The notes beneath the pieces are model-generated. The model was not told the DNA's origin and made no database searches. It worked only from the letters and a program-made list of their open reading frames with translations. Position numbers and translations under genes: made by a program. A stretch of DNA of 64,000 nt from Rhizobacter sp. (GTDB lineage: Bacteria; Pseudomonadota; Gammaproteobacteria; Burkholderiales; Burkholderiaceae_C): positions 4,092,001 through 4,156,000 of the forward strand of contig JAHBZQ010000001.1 of NCBI GenBank assembly GCA_019635355.1, given 5' to 3'. Shown piece after piece: positions 36,944 to 44,663 of this stretch (position 1 is its first letter; each line of letters opens with the position of its first letter).

Positions 36944-36996
36944 CGCTCGCCCTCGGTTTCTGACGCTTCGGCACCTCGCGCTGACCGTTCGCGGAT
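36941..36996 (+). promoter_or_regulatory. Three 20-21 bp direct repeats, predicted LytTR sites, mipA promoter
   Basis: TGACGCTCGCC (36941), TGACGCTTCGGCACC (36961) and TGACCGTTCGC (36982) are direct repeats spaced 20 and 21 bp. The first includes the TGA stop codon of the regulator gene. The third contains ACCGTTCGC, eight of nine positions of the LytTR half-site pattern. The TTCGGCACC core is identical to that in front of the kinase gene. The array ends about 68 bp before the mipA-like start. Confidence 0.65.
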
Positions 36997-37064
36997 CGCG
37001 CGCAGACGCGTGCCCCTTCGCGTTTCGACACTGGCCGCCTTGCGACTCCGAAGGTGAACCGATC

Positions 37065-37898
37065 GTGAAGATGCTGACCTCTGCTGCGGCGCTGACCTGC
37101 GCCGCGCTGGCCCCCATCGCCCAGGCCCAAGACGGCCCGCCGCCCGGCTGGGTGGGCCCGGCGCCGGGCTGGTCGGGCGGTGTGCTGCTGGGTGCCGCCG
37201 CCGTGCCCGAATACGAAGGCAGCCGCCACACGCGGGTGCAGCCTGTGCTCGGCGGCGAGGTCTACTGGCGCCCCGGCGCTGGCGCGAGCGTGGCGATGGG
37301 CAGCCGCGGCTTGGTGTGGACGCCGTGGCAGACCACGGCCGGCAGCGCGAGCCTCGGCCTCTCGGTCGACCCCGGCCGTGTCGACGATGACGAGCGCAAG
37401 CTCACCCCCGCCGGCCTGCGCCCCGGCAGCGCCGACCTGCGCGGCATGGGCGAAGTGAAGATGACGGCGCTCGTCTCCGCGTCGGGTTCGCTCGTGCTCG
37501 GGCCGGTGTCGCTCACTGGCGCCGTGCGGCAGGCGGTCTCGAGCCACCGCGGCACGCTCGTCGAGGCGGGCCTCGCACTGCCGTGGCAGCTGCACCGCCA
37601 CGCCAAGCTCACCCTCACGCCCGGCGTGACCTGGGCCGACCGCCGCCACATGCAGGCCTACTTCGGTGTGACGCCGCAGCAGTCGGCCGCCAGCGGCTTC
37701 GCCTTCTTTGACGCGGGCGCGGGCCTCAAGAGCCAGCAGCTCGTGCTCGACTTCGACATGGCCTTCAGCCGCCACTGGCACGTGAACGCCCTGCTGCGCG
37801 TGCAGCGCCTGGCCGGCGACGCCGCCGACAGCCCCCTCACCCAACGCACGCGCCAGGCCAGTGGCATGCTGGCGCTGCGCTACGAATTCCAGCTGTGA
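37065..37898 (+). CDS. MipA/OmpV family outer-membrane protein
   Basis: The 277-residue protein has a short signal peptide ending at AQAQ (about residue 22), then a beta-barrel-like body. It starts with WSGGVLLGAAAVPEYEGSRHTRVQPVLGGEVYWRP, the conserved first strands of MipA/OmpV, and ends in LALRYEFQL with an aromatic near the C-terminus. MipA was described as a scaffold between lytic transglycosylase MltA and PBP1B in E. coli; OmpV-like members are porins or adhesins, so a precise role is open. GTG 37065 follows an AAGGTG site; ATG 37071 is an alternative. Probably cotranscribed with the DUF2306 gene eight bp downstream. Confidence 0.83.
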   Translation: MKMLTSAAALTCAALAPIAQAQDGPPPGWVGPAPGWSGGVLLGAAAVPEYEGSRHTRVQPVLGGEVYWRPGAGASVAMGSRGLVWTPWQTTAGSASLGLSVDPGRVDDDERKLTPAGLRPGSADLRGMGEVKMTALVSASGSLVLGPVSLTGAVRQAVSSHRGTLVEAGLALPWQLHRHAKLTLTPGVTWADRRHMQAYFGVTPQQSAASGFAFFDAGAGLKSQQLVLDFDMAFSRHWHVNALLRVQRLAGDAADSPLTQRTRQASGMLALRYEFQL

Positions 37899-37906
37899 GG
37901 TTCTCC

Positions 37907-38557
37907 ATGAAGCTCTCCACGTTCTCGATGCGCAGCACCGAAGCGGCGTTGGCGCTGATGGCGGTGGCCGTGGCAGCCTATGCCTTCATCGCCTATGGCC
38001 TGCAGCCGGCCGGCGCACAGGTCGGCGAAGCCATGCAGGCGGTGTATCGCCTGAACCCCATCGTCATCCACACCCATGCGTTTGCGGCTGGCCTCGCGCT
38101 GCTGCTCGGGCCGTGGCAGTTCTCGGCCCGGCTGCGCGCACGGCGCCCCCAGGTGCACCGCTGGATCGGCCGCATCTACCTCCTGGCCGGCATCGTGGTG
38201 GGTGGGGTGTCGGGGCTGCTGCTGTCGCGCATCGCGCAAGGCGGCTGGGTCGCGCAGCTCGGGTTCGCCTGCCTGGCCGTGCTGTGGCTCTACACCGGCT
38301 ATCGGGGCTACCGCGCCATCCGCCGCGGCGAGCGTATCGAGCACCGGCGCTGGATGCTGCGCAACCATGCGCTCACGCTGGCCGCGGTGAGCCTGCGCCT
38401 CTACATCCCGCTGGCGCTGGCCAACGGCATTCCGTTCGAAGTGGCCTATCCGGTGATCGCGTGGATCTGCTGGGTGCCGCATCTCTTCATCGCGCAGTGG
38501 TGGTTGAGCCGGGGCCAGCCGTCCGATGGAAAGGTGCTTCCTACAATGGCGCGATGA
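37907..38557 (+). CDS. DUF2306 family integral membrane protein
   Basis: The 216-residue protein has about six hydrophobic helices and the DUF2306 pattern: NPIVIHTHAFAAGLALLLGPWQF with conserved His, RPQVHRWIGRIYLLAG with His-Arg-Trp, then HRRWMLRNHALTLAAVSLRL. Several histidines lie at helix ends, as in heme- or metal-binding membrane proteins, but no function is established. It is placed between the MipA-like gene (eight bp) and a MidA-type methyltransferase (ATGA overlap). ATG 37907 is chosen over an in-frame start 12 bp upstream that would overlap the previous stop. Confidence 0.83.
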   Translation: MKLSTFSMRSTEAALALMAVAVAAYAFIAYGLQPAGAQVGEAMQAVYRLNPIVIHTHAFAAGLALLLGPWQFSARLRARRPQVHRWIGRIYLLAGIVVGGVSGLLLSRIAQGGWVAQLGFACLAVLWLYTGYRGYRAIRRGERIEHRRWMLRNHALTLAAVSLRLYIPLALANGIPFEVAYPVIAWICWVPHLFIAQWWLSRGQPSDGKVLPTMAR

Positions 38558-39651
38558 CCTCCAATGCCGCCTCGCCCCTCGTGCGCCTCATCCGCGAGGC
38601 GGTGGTGCGCGAAGGCGGCTGGTTGCCCTTCGACCGTTTCATGGCGATGGCGCTCTACGCGCCGGGCCTCGGCTATTACGCACATGGCAGCCGCAAGTTC
38701 GGCCTGTTGCCGCAGTCGGGCAGCGACTTCGTCACCGCGCCCGAACTCTCGCCGCTCTTCGGCCGCGCCGTGGCGAAGCAGGTGGCACAGGCGCTCACCG
38801 CCTGCGGCAGCACCGAGCTGTGGGAGTTCGGCGCCGGCTCGGGGGCACTCGCCGAGCAGCTGCTGTCCACGCTCGGCGAGGCGGTCACCCGCTACACCAT
38901 CGTCGACCTCTCGGGCAGCCTGCGCGAGCGCCAGCGCGAGCGGCTGGCCCGTTTCGGCGAGACGGTGCAATGGGCCGACGCGCTGCCCGCCTCATTCAGC
39001 GGCGTGGTGGTGGGCAACGAGGTGCTCGATGCGATGCCGGTGCAGCTGCTGCACTTCGACGGCGCGCAGTGGCAGGAACGCGGCGTCACGGTCGACGGCG
39101 AGCGTTTTGCATGGGCCGACCGGCCGACGGCCTTGCACCCGCCGCACGAGGGCCCGTTCCTCCCCGGCACCGTCACCGAGATCCACCCGCAGGCCGAAGC
39201 CTTCATCGCGACGCTGGCCGACCGCCTGCAGCGCGGTGCCATCTTCCTCATCGACTACGGCTTTCCCGAGGCCGAGTACTACCACCCGCAGCGCCACGGC
39301 GGCACGCTCATGTGCCACCGCGCGCACCAGGCCGACATCGACCCGCTGGCCGACGTGGGCGAAAAAGACATCACCACGCACGTCAACTTCACCGGCATCG
39401 CGCTCGCCGCGCAAGACGCCGGGCTGGAGGTGCTGGGCTACACCTCGCAGGCGCGCTTCCTGCTCAACTGCGGTTTCATGGAGCTGCTGGAGGGCGCCGA
39501 CATTCCCACCATCGCCCACGCGCAGAAGCTGCTGCACGAGCACGAGATGGGCGAGCTCTTCAAGGTGATCGCCTTCGCGCGCGGCTGTGGTGAAGACTTC
39601 ATGCAACAGCCCCTCGGTTTCACCGAAGGCGACCGGACGCACCGCCTGTGA
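38554..39651 (+). CDS. MidA/NDUFAF7-type SAM-dependent methyltransferase
   Basis: The 365-residue protein belongs to COG1565. It has GYYAHGSRKFG and DFVTAPELSPLFG in the N-terminal region, the SAM-binding loop LWEFGAGSGALAEQLL around 90-105, VVGNEVLDAMPVQLL, and LIDYGFPEAEYYHPQRHGGTLMCHRAH further on. The mitochondrial homologue NDUFAF7 methylates an Arg of a complex I subunit; the bacterial target is unproven. TACAAT ends six bases before ATG 38554 with no Shine-Dalgarno, although its start also overlaps the DUF2306 stop as ATGA. A DUF2905 gene follows. Confidence 0.87.
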   Translation: MTSNAASPLVRLIREAVVREGGWLPFDRFMAMALYAPGLGYYAHGSRKFGLLPQSGSDFVTAPELSPLFGRAVAKQVAQALTACGSTELWEFGAGSGALAEQLLSTLGEAVTRYTIVDLSGSLRERQRERLARFGETVQWADALPASFSGVVVGNEVLDAMPVQLLHFDGAQWQERGVTVDGERFAWADRPTALHPPHEGPFLPGTVTEIHPQAEAFIATLADRLQRGAIFLIDYGFPEAEYYHPQRHGGTLMCHRAHQADIDPLADVGEKDITTHVNFTGIALAAQDAGLEVLGYTSQARFLLNCGFMELLEGADIPTIAHAQKLLHEHEMGELFKVIAFARGCGEDFMQQPLGFTEGDRTHRL

Positions 39652-39842
39652 TCCGCTGGCTGGTCCTCATCTTCTTTGCGCTGCTCATCTTCCAGGGCCT
39701 GCACCGCTGGCTGGAGAAGATCGGCCTCGGCCGGCTGCCGGGCGACTTTCGCTTCAAGCTCTTCGGGCGTGATTTCTTCCTGCCCGTCACGAGCAGCGTG
39801 CTGCTGAGCCTGGTGGCCGCCGGCCTCGCGCGGCTCGTCTGA
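39648..39842 (+). CDS. DUF2905 family small membrane protein
   Basis: The 64-residue protein has two hydrophobic helices (about 2-18 and 46-64) joined by the conserved LGRLPGDFRFK loop typical of DUF2905. GTG at 39648 overlaps the methyltransferase stop codon, so it is translationally coupled. The family is widespread and of unknown role; topology suggests both termini on the same side of the inner membrane. Confidence 0.85.
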   Translation: MIRWLVLIFFALLIFQGLHRWLEKIGLGRLPGDFRFKLFGRDFFLPVTSSVLLSLVAAGLARLV

Positions 39843-39933
39843 TCCCCGGGCCTGCGGGCCAATGGCTCCTTTGGGCGATGTGGCCCGGGCGGGCGCTCGC
39901 GACACTGCCGGGCATCTCAGAGGAGCTTCCACC

Positions 39934-40944
39934 ATGTCCCGCAGCCTTCGTCTCATCTCCGTCGCCGCCCTCGCGGCCGTGTTTGCCGTCACCGGTGCCC
40001 GCGCGGCCGACGCGCCGCCGTCCATTGCCACGCTCTTCCAGCGCGTGCCCGACCTGCCGGCCACCGCCGAAGAGGCCGCCACCTGGGTCGACAAGACCGG
40101 GCGGCTCGTCCACCCCGGCCTCTTGGCGCTGAAGGCCGACATCGCCGCCCACCAGCGCGCGATGGAGCAGGTGCAGCTCGCCACGGCACAAGATGGTGTC
40201 GCGCAGGGCCAGGTCGTGGCCGACAACATGAACCAGGGGCTCGCCAGCGTCGGCATCGACATGGCCCGCATGCAGCGCGACCCGGCCTACGCCAAGGAGG
40301 TGCAGGACCGCATGCGCCAGATGTCGCCGCAGGAGCTGATGGCGATGTCGCAGAAGATGAATGCGCCGCTCAATGCCGACCCGCGCTTCACCAACCAGGC
40401 GCAGGCGATGGTCGACGACACGCCCGTGGTGCGTGCCGCCGCCGAAGCCGGCAGGGCCTACACCGAAGGCCAGCCTGCACGCCTGCAAGCGCACCAGAAA
40501 CTCTGGCGCGAGGCCGACGAGGCCGCCGCCAGGCTGCGCCGCAAGCCGCTGCAGGTGGCCGTGGCCAAGCCCAGGATGGAATGGGAAAACATCGGCTGCG
40601 ATGCCGGCTGCCGCGCCGCCTGGGACGCGTATGCCACCGCGATGCTGCCCCTCATGATCGCCCGCGACACCGAGGCCCTGCGCGTTCACCGTGCGACCCT
40701 CCAGCGCCACCGCGCCGCCGTGGCCGAGGGCCTCAAGACGGCCGACCGGCACCTCCTCGCCTCGCAGTACGGCGCCGCCTCGCGCAGCCAGGCCCACCGC
40801 GGCTGGATTGCCGGCTACGACGGTGCGGCCCTGGGCGAGATCAGCTTCCTCATCGAGCGCATCACCGACAGCGTGAAAGCCGCTGCCGTGGTGGCCCACT
40901 GCGGCAAGCAGATCGTGCTGGCGCCGGGGGCGGTCTGCCGCTGA
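39934..40944 (+). CDS. Secreted helical protein of unknown function
   Basis: The 336-residue protein has a Sec signal peptide (cleavage near GARA-AD, about residue 25) and a helical, Met/Ala/Gln-rich body with MRQMSPQELMAMSQKMNAPL around 130-150. It carries a paired-cysteine segment GCDAGCRAAW around 210-220 and two more cysteines at the C-terminus (VAHCGKQ, GAVCR), so disulphides are likely in the periplasm. The start is set by AGAGGAG nine bases before ATG 39934. No family recognised. Its neighbour downstream is also an exported Cys-rich protein. No function can be given. Confidence 0.65.
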   Translation: MSRSLRLISVAALAAVFAVTGARAADAPPSIATLFQRVPDLPATAEEAATWVDKTGRLVHPGLLALKADIAAHQRAMEQVQLATAQDGVAQGQVVADNMNQGLASVGIDMARMQRDPAYAKEVQDRMRQMSPQELMAMSQKMNAPLNADPRFTNQAQAMVDDTPVVRAAAEAGRAYTEGQPARLQAHQKLWREADEAAARLRRKPLQVAVAKPRMEWENIGCDAGCRAAWDAYATAMLPLMIARDTEALRVHRATLQRHRAAVAEGLKTADRHLLASQYGAASRSQAHRGWIAGYDGAALGEISFLIERITDSVKAAAVVAHCGKQIVLAPGAVCR

Positions 40945-40987
40945 GGGCGCGGCCCGCAGAGCGTGGATTCCTACCGCCACCCCTTCA

Positions 40988-41012
40988 CGGCGCGCCGCTA
41001 TATTGCGCGCCG
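40988..41012. promoter_or_regulatory. 8-bp-arm palindrome around a -10-like TATATT
   Basis: CGGCGCGC (40988-40995) and GCGCGCCG (41005-41012) are perfect inverted repeats, and the nine-base spacer contains TATATT (40999-41004), a good -10 hexamer. It lies 12 bp before the DUF4124 gene start. A bound repressor here would cover the core promoter. Confidence 0.45.
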
Positions 41013-41024
41013 GGAGAGGATTTC

Positions 41025-41639
41025 ATGCGTTCACGTTCGTACCTTCGCGGCCTGCTGCCGGGCGCCGCCGTCGTGTTGCTGCTGGTGTCGGGGGCGGCCG
41101 TCCAGGCCCAGTCGCTCGTTCGCTGCACCGACGGTGGCCGGGCCTACTACTCCGACAAGCCCTGCCCGGGCCAGGGCAGCACCCGCATCACCACCTTCGG
41201 GCCCGAGCCGGCGCGGCCCGACTATTCCCGGCATTCGGGCTCGTCGTCGCGCCTGCAGAAGGCACCGGAACACCTCACCCGCATGAGCGCCGAATGCGCC
41301 TCGCTCAACGACGCGACGCGCACCGCGGGCGCCCGCGGCGTGGGCTACGACACCCAGCGCGAGCTGCACGAGGAATACCGCCGCAAGTGCAGCGACGAGG
41401 AACGCGAAGCCCACCAGCAGGCGCGTGAAGACGAACGCCGCCGCCGCCTCGAAGCGCGCGACCAGCGTGTGGCCCAGCAGCAGGAGCGCGCCCAGGCCAG
41501 CATGACGCTGGAGCAGTGCCGCGAGATGGGCCGCATCGTGGCCGAGCGCAAGAAGCGCTTTGACGGCATGACGGCGGGCGAGAAGGGCGACTTCGAGCGC
41601 TTCCAGGCCAACTTCGGCGAGCGCTGCCGGGGGCTTTGA
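41025..41639 (+). CDS. DUF4124 domain exported protein with charged coiled-coil
   Basis: The 204-residue protein has a Sec signal peptide (cleavage near VQAQ, about residue 29), then the short DUF4124-like segment VRCTDGGRAYYSDKPC. A long charged helix (about 100-165), very rich in Glu, Arg and Gln, follows and is probably coiled-coil, and the protein ends with NFGERCRGL. Cysteines at about 34, 47, 93, 122, 165 and 202 suggest disulphides. GGGAGAGGA precedes ATG 41025 and fixes the start; longer frames run through the previous gene. DUF4124 proteins are periplasmic and of unknown function. Convergent with cca. Confidence 0.75.
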   Translation: MRSRSYLRGLLPGAAVVLLLVSGAAVQAQSLVRCTDGGRAYYSDKPCPGQGSTRITTFGPEPARPDYSRHSGSSSRLQKAPEHLTRMSAECASLNDATRTAGARGVGYDTQRELHEEYRRKCSDEEREAHQQAREDERRRRLEARDQRVAQQQERAQASMTLEQCREMGRIVAERKKRFDGMTAGEKGDFERFQANFGERCRGL

Positions 41640-41643
41640 ACGC

Positions 41644-42870
41644 TCAACCGGCGAGCGCCGCCGCCACCGCCGCCTGTCGGGCGTTGCGGATCGCGTCGCC
41701 GATGGCCGGGCCCTTCCAGCCACGCGCCAGCGCGTCGGTCGACACGGCCGCCGTGTCGACCGCCAGTGCCGCATCGAGCGCCCGCTGCAGGCGCGCGCGC
41801 TGCGGATAGGCCTCGTTCTCCAGGCCCGTGCGGCCCCGCGCGTCGCACTCGCAGGCGAGCAGCAGCTCGGCAAACCGTTGGGGCCGTCGCCAGGCGTCGC
41901 AGCGCTCCAGCAGGCGCATCACGGCCGCCGCGTTGAGCTCGCCGCTGCGGTGCACGTTGCCGTGCTCGCGCGCCACCGTCACCGCGAGTTCGCGGCAATC
42001 GGTGGGCACGCGCAGGCGCTCGCACACCGCTTCGACGAGCTTCACGCTGCGCGCTTCGTGGGCGATGTGGCGCGGCAGCTCGTCGGCAGGCGTGGTGCCC
42101 TTGCCGAGGTCATGCCCGAGGCAGGCGAAGCGCACGGTGAGCGGCGCGTTGAGCTGCGCGGCCATGTCGAGCACCAGCATCAGGTGCAGGCCGGTGTCGA
42201 CCTCCGGGTGGTGCGCTTCGGGTTGCGGCACGCCCCACAGGCGGTCGACTTCGGGCAGCAGCCTGGTGAGCGCGCCGCAGCTGCGCAGCACCTCGAACAT
42301 GCGCGAAGGCTTGGGCTCCATCAGCCCGCGCGAGAGCTCCTGCCACACCCGCTCGGGCACGAGCGCGTCGACCTCGCCGGCTTCCACCATCTGCCGCATC
42401 AACGCCGTGGTCTCGTCGGCCACGCTGAAGTCGGCGAAGCGCGCCGCGAAGCGCGCCAGCCGCAGGATGCGCACCGGGTCTTCGGCAAACGCCGCCGACA
42501 CGTGGCGCAGCACCTTGGCTTCGAGGTCGCGCTGGCCGTGGTAAGGGTCGATCAGCGTGCCGTCAACGTCCCGTGCCATCGCGTTGATGGTGAGGTCGCG
42601 CCGCATCAGGTCTTCTTCGAGCGTGACGCCCGGGTCGGCGTGGATGGTGAAGCCGCGGTAGCCCGGCGCCGACTTGCGCTCGGTGCGCGCGAGCGCCACT
42701 TCCTCTTTGGTCTGCGGGTGCAGGAAGACCGGGAAGTCCTTGCCGACCGGCGTGTAGCCCGCAGCCACCATCTCCTCGGGCGTGGCGCCCACGGCGACCC
42801 AGTCGTGATCGTTCACCGGCAGCCCGAGCAGGGCATCGCGCACTGCGCCGCCGACCATGTAGGTTTTCAT
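41644..42870 (-). CDS. cca: CCA-adding enzyme (tRNA nucleotidyltransferase) with HD domain
   Basis: The 408-residue enzyme builds and repairs the 3' CCA end of tRNAs. The N-terminal class II nucleotidyltransferase head has [31 protein letters not shown], with Gly-Gly and the Asp-x-Asp type metal site, and [12 protein letters not shown]-terminal HD-type phosphohydrolase domain shows [12 protein letters not shown] and HIAHEARS. This is the full-length bacterial Cca of gamma/beta-proteobacteria. ATG 42870 has no Shine-Dalgarno; TACACT (minus strand, 42883-42878) ends seven bases before it, suggesting a leaderless mRNA. The gene converges on DUF4124 with a 4-bp gap. Confidence 0.93.
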   Translation of the reverse strand: MKTYMVGGAVRDALLGLPVNDHDWVAVGATPEEMVAAGYTPVGKDFPVFLHPQTKEEVALARTERKSAPGYRGFTIHADPGVTLEEDLMRRDLTINAMARDVDGTLIDPYHGQRDLEAKVLRHVSAAFAEDPVRILRLARFAARFADFSVADETTALMRQMVEAGEVDALVPERVWQELSRGLMEPKPSRMFEVLRSCGALTRLLPEVDRLWGVPQPEAHHPEVDTGLHLMLVLDMAAQLNAPLTVRFACLGHDLGKGTTPADELPRHIAHEARSVKLVEAVCERLRVPTDCRELAVTVAREHGNVHRSGELNAAAVMRLLERCDAWRRPQRFAELLLACECDARGRTGLENEAYPQRARLQRALDAALAVDTAAVSTDALARGWKGPAIGDAIRNARQAAVAAALAG

Positions 42871-42898
42871 GGCCGGCAGTGTAGGTTCGCCTCCCTCG

Positions 42899-43585
42899 CT
42901 ATCGGGAGGCGCGGTAGTCCTCGTTGCCTTCGAGGAAGTCGTGCTCGGCCAGGGCGTCTTTCGTCCAGGCGGCCACGCTCTTCAGCGCCTGCACCCGCTC
43001 GATGTAGCCCTGCACGACCGGCGGCACCGGCAGGCCGTAGGTGACGATGCGCTTGACCACCGGGGCGTAGAAGGCGTCGGCAATGCAGAAACTGCCGAAG
43101 AGCATGGGCCCGCCCGAGGTGGCGAGCAGGTCGCTCCACATCTGCACGATGCGATCGAGGTCGGCGCGCACCTGCGGCTGCTCAGCCAGCACGCGCGGGC
43201 CCACGTGCTGCAGCTGCGCTTCGATGTTCATGCCGCAGTGCGTGCGCAGCGCGCTGAAGCCGGAGTGCATCTCGGCCACCACGCTGCGCGCGCGGGCGCG
43301 GGTCTTCACGTCGGTGGGCCAGAGCTTCTTCTCGGGAAATTTCTCGTGCAGGTATTCGGCGATGGCGAGCGAGTCCCAGATCGCGAGGCCGTCGTCCATC
43401 AGCACCGGCACGCGGCCGGCGGGGTTGATGCGCACGATCTCTTTCTTGAAGGCCGAATCGGCGGCGGTGTAGTCGAGGCGCATCCGCTTCTCGTCGAAGG
43501 GAATGCCGGTCTCCGTCATCAGCACCCAGGGTCGCATGGACCACGACGAGTAGTTCTTGTTGCCGATGATGAGCTGCAGTGCCAT
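42899..43585 (-). CDS. Glutathione S-transferase family protein
   Basis: The 228-residue protein has an N-terminal thioredoxin-like GST domain (about 1-85) starting [23 protein letters not shown], in which Ser of NYSSWSMR is a likely glutathione-activating residue. It also has [26 protein letters not shown] with cis-Pro and the Glu/Ser binding pair, and a helical C-terminal domain. The sequence type is common in Burkholderiales next to cca. Substrate unknown. AAGGA before ATG 43585 supports the start. Cytoplasmic. Confidence 0.88.
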   Translation of the reverse strand: MALQLIIGNKNYSSWSMRPWVLMTETGIPFDEKRMRLDYTAADSAFKKEIVRINPAGRVPVLMDDGLAIWDSLAIAEYLHEKFPEKKLWPTDVKTRARARSVVAEMHSGFSALRTHCGMNIEAQLQHVGPRVLAEQPQVRADLDRIVQMWSDLLATSGGPMLFGSFCIADAFYAPVVKRIVTYGLPVPPVVQGYIERVQALKSVAAWTKDALAEHDFLEGNEDYRASR

Positions 43586-43706
43586 GGGGAGTCCTTGTGA
43601 GATCCAGTCGGAGGGCCTGAGATGCTAGGACAGCCACGCGGGCCCGTCGATGACAACGCCGCATGGCCGTGATGCCGCCGCGTCATCGCCGGCGGCGTGG
43701 GGTGGG

Positions 43707-44663
43707 TCAGCCGCGCCGGGCTTCGCGCCGCCAGCCGTCGAGGCGGGCCGCTTCGCGGCGGCGCGACAGCACCTCGGGCATCACCGCTTCGAGCGCCGCC
43801 GGGTGGAGGCCCAGCGCGTCCAGCCCCGGCAGCTGGCCGGTGGCGACGTTGGGCACGGCCATCGAGTCGAGGTTGTCGCGCGACATCAGCGGCTCGCCGG
43901 GCAGCAGCTCCAGCAGCCCGGCCTGCAGCCGGCCGAGCGCCGCGGGCAGCGGCAGCACGGGCCGTGGGTGGCCCGACCAGGCGCCCGCCCGCTGCACCAG
44001 CTCCTTCAGGGTGTAGGTCTTGGGGCCGACCGCCTCGTAGGTGGCGCCGATGGTGTGCGGCGAGTGCAGCACCCGCACGATGGCCTGGGCCACGTCGTTG
44101 ACCCACACCGGCTGGAAGCGCGCCTCGGCACACGCCAGCGGCATCAGCGGGAAGAGCGCCTGCAGCCGCGCGAAGAGGTTGAGGAAGCGGTCGTCGGCGC
44201 CGAAGATCACCGAGGGGCGCAGCACCGTGAGGTCGAGGTTGGTGGCCGCGCGCAGCACCGCCTCGCCCTCGGCCTTGCTGCGCTGGTAGCGCGAGGGCGC
44301 GTCGCTTGCCGCGCCCAACGAGCTCACATGCACCACGCGGCGCACACCGGCGATCGCGCAGGCCCGCGCCAGCCGGCGCGGCAGCTCCACGTGCACCTGG
44401 CGAAACGCGGCCTCGCTGCCGTGCAGGGTGGCGATCAGGTTGACCACCGCGTACTTGCCGCGCAGCAGCCGCACGAGTTCGGGTTCGTCGAAGCTGCGCG
44501 CCGGCAGCAGCTCCAGGCCGGGCAGCATGCCGAGCGCCTTGGCACGCGACGGGCGGCGGCTCGGCACGGTGATGCGGGCGGCGCCGTCGCCGTCGTGGAT
44601 GAGTTGTTCGCACAGCGTGCGGCCGACGAAACCGCTGCCGCCCAGCACCAGCACGGGCTTCAT
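43707..44663 (-). CDS. NDUFA9-like NAD(P)-binding protein (atypical SDR)
   Basis: The 318-residue protein has an N-terminal Rossmann loop LVLGGSGFVGRTL and SSLGAASDAPSRYQRSKAEGE, where Tyr-Gln-Arg-Ser-Lys keeps the Tyr-x-x-x-Lys pattern, and LRPSVIFGADDRFLNLFA. This resembles the complex I NDUFA9 subunit family of atypical extended SDRs found in Burkholderiales. Whether it binds complex I in bacteria is not known. Its start overlaps the soluble lytic transglycosylase stop (ATGA). The upstream extension of the open frame reads into that gene and is not coding here. Confidence 0.85.
   Translation of the reverse strand: MKPVLVLGGSGFVGRTLCEQLIHDGDGAARITVPSRRPSRAKALGMLPGLELLPARSFDEPELVRLLRGKYAVVNLIATLHGSEAAFRQVHVELPRRLARACAIAGVRRVVHVSSLGAASDAPSRYQRSKAEGEAVLRAATNLDLTVLRPSVIFGADDRFLNLFARLQALFPLMPLACAEARFQPVWVNDVAQAIVRVLHSPHTIGATYEAVGPKTYTLKELVQRAGAWSGHPRPVLPLPAALGRLQAGLLELLPGEPLMSRDNLDSMAVPNVATGQLPGLDALGLHPAALEAVMPEVLSRRREAARLDGWRREARRG

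Noticed and set aside
36944..37064. TTCGACAC at 37024-37031 as a fourth LytTR unit before mipA
   Set aside because: Its spacing from the third unit (36 bp) does not fit the 21-bp period, so it was left out of the array.
43620..43700. A GC-rich hairpin GCCGCCG/CGGCGGC between the GST and NDUFA9-like genes
   Set aside because: It has no T-run on either strand and such GC stems are common at this base composition, so it is not called as a terminator.
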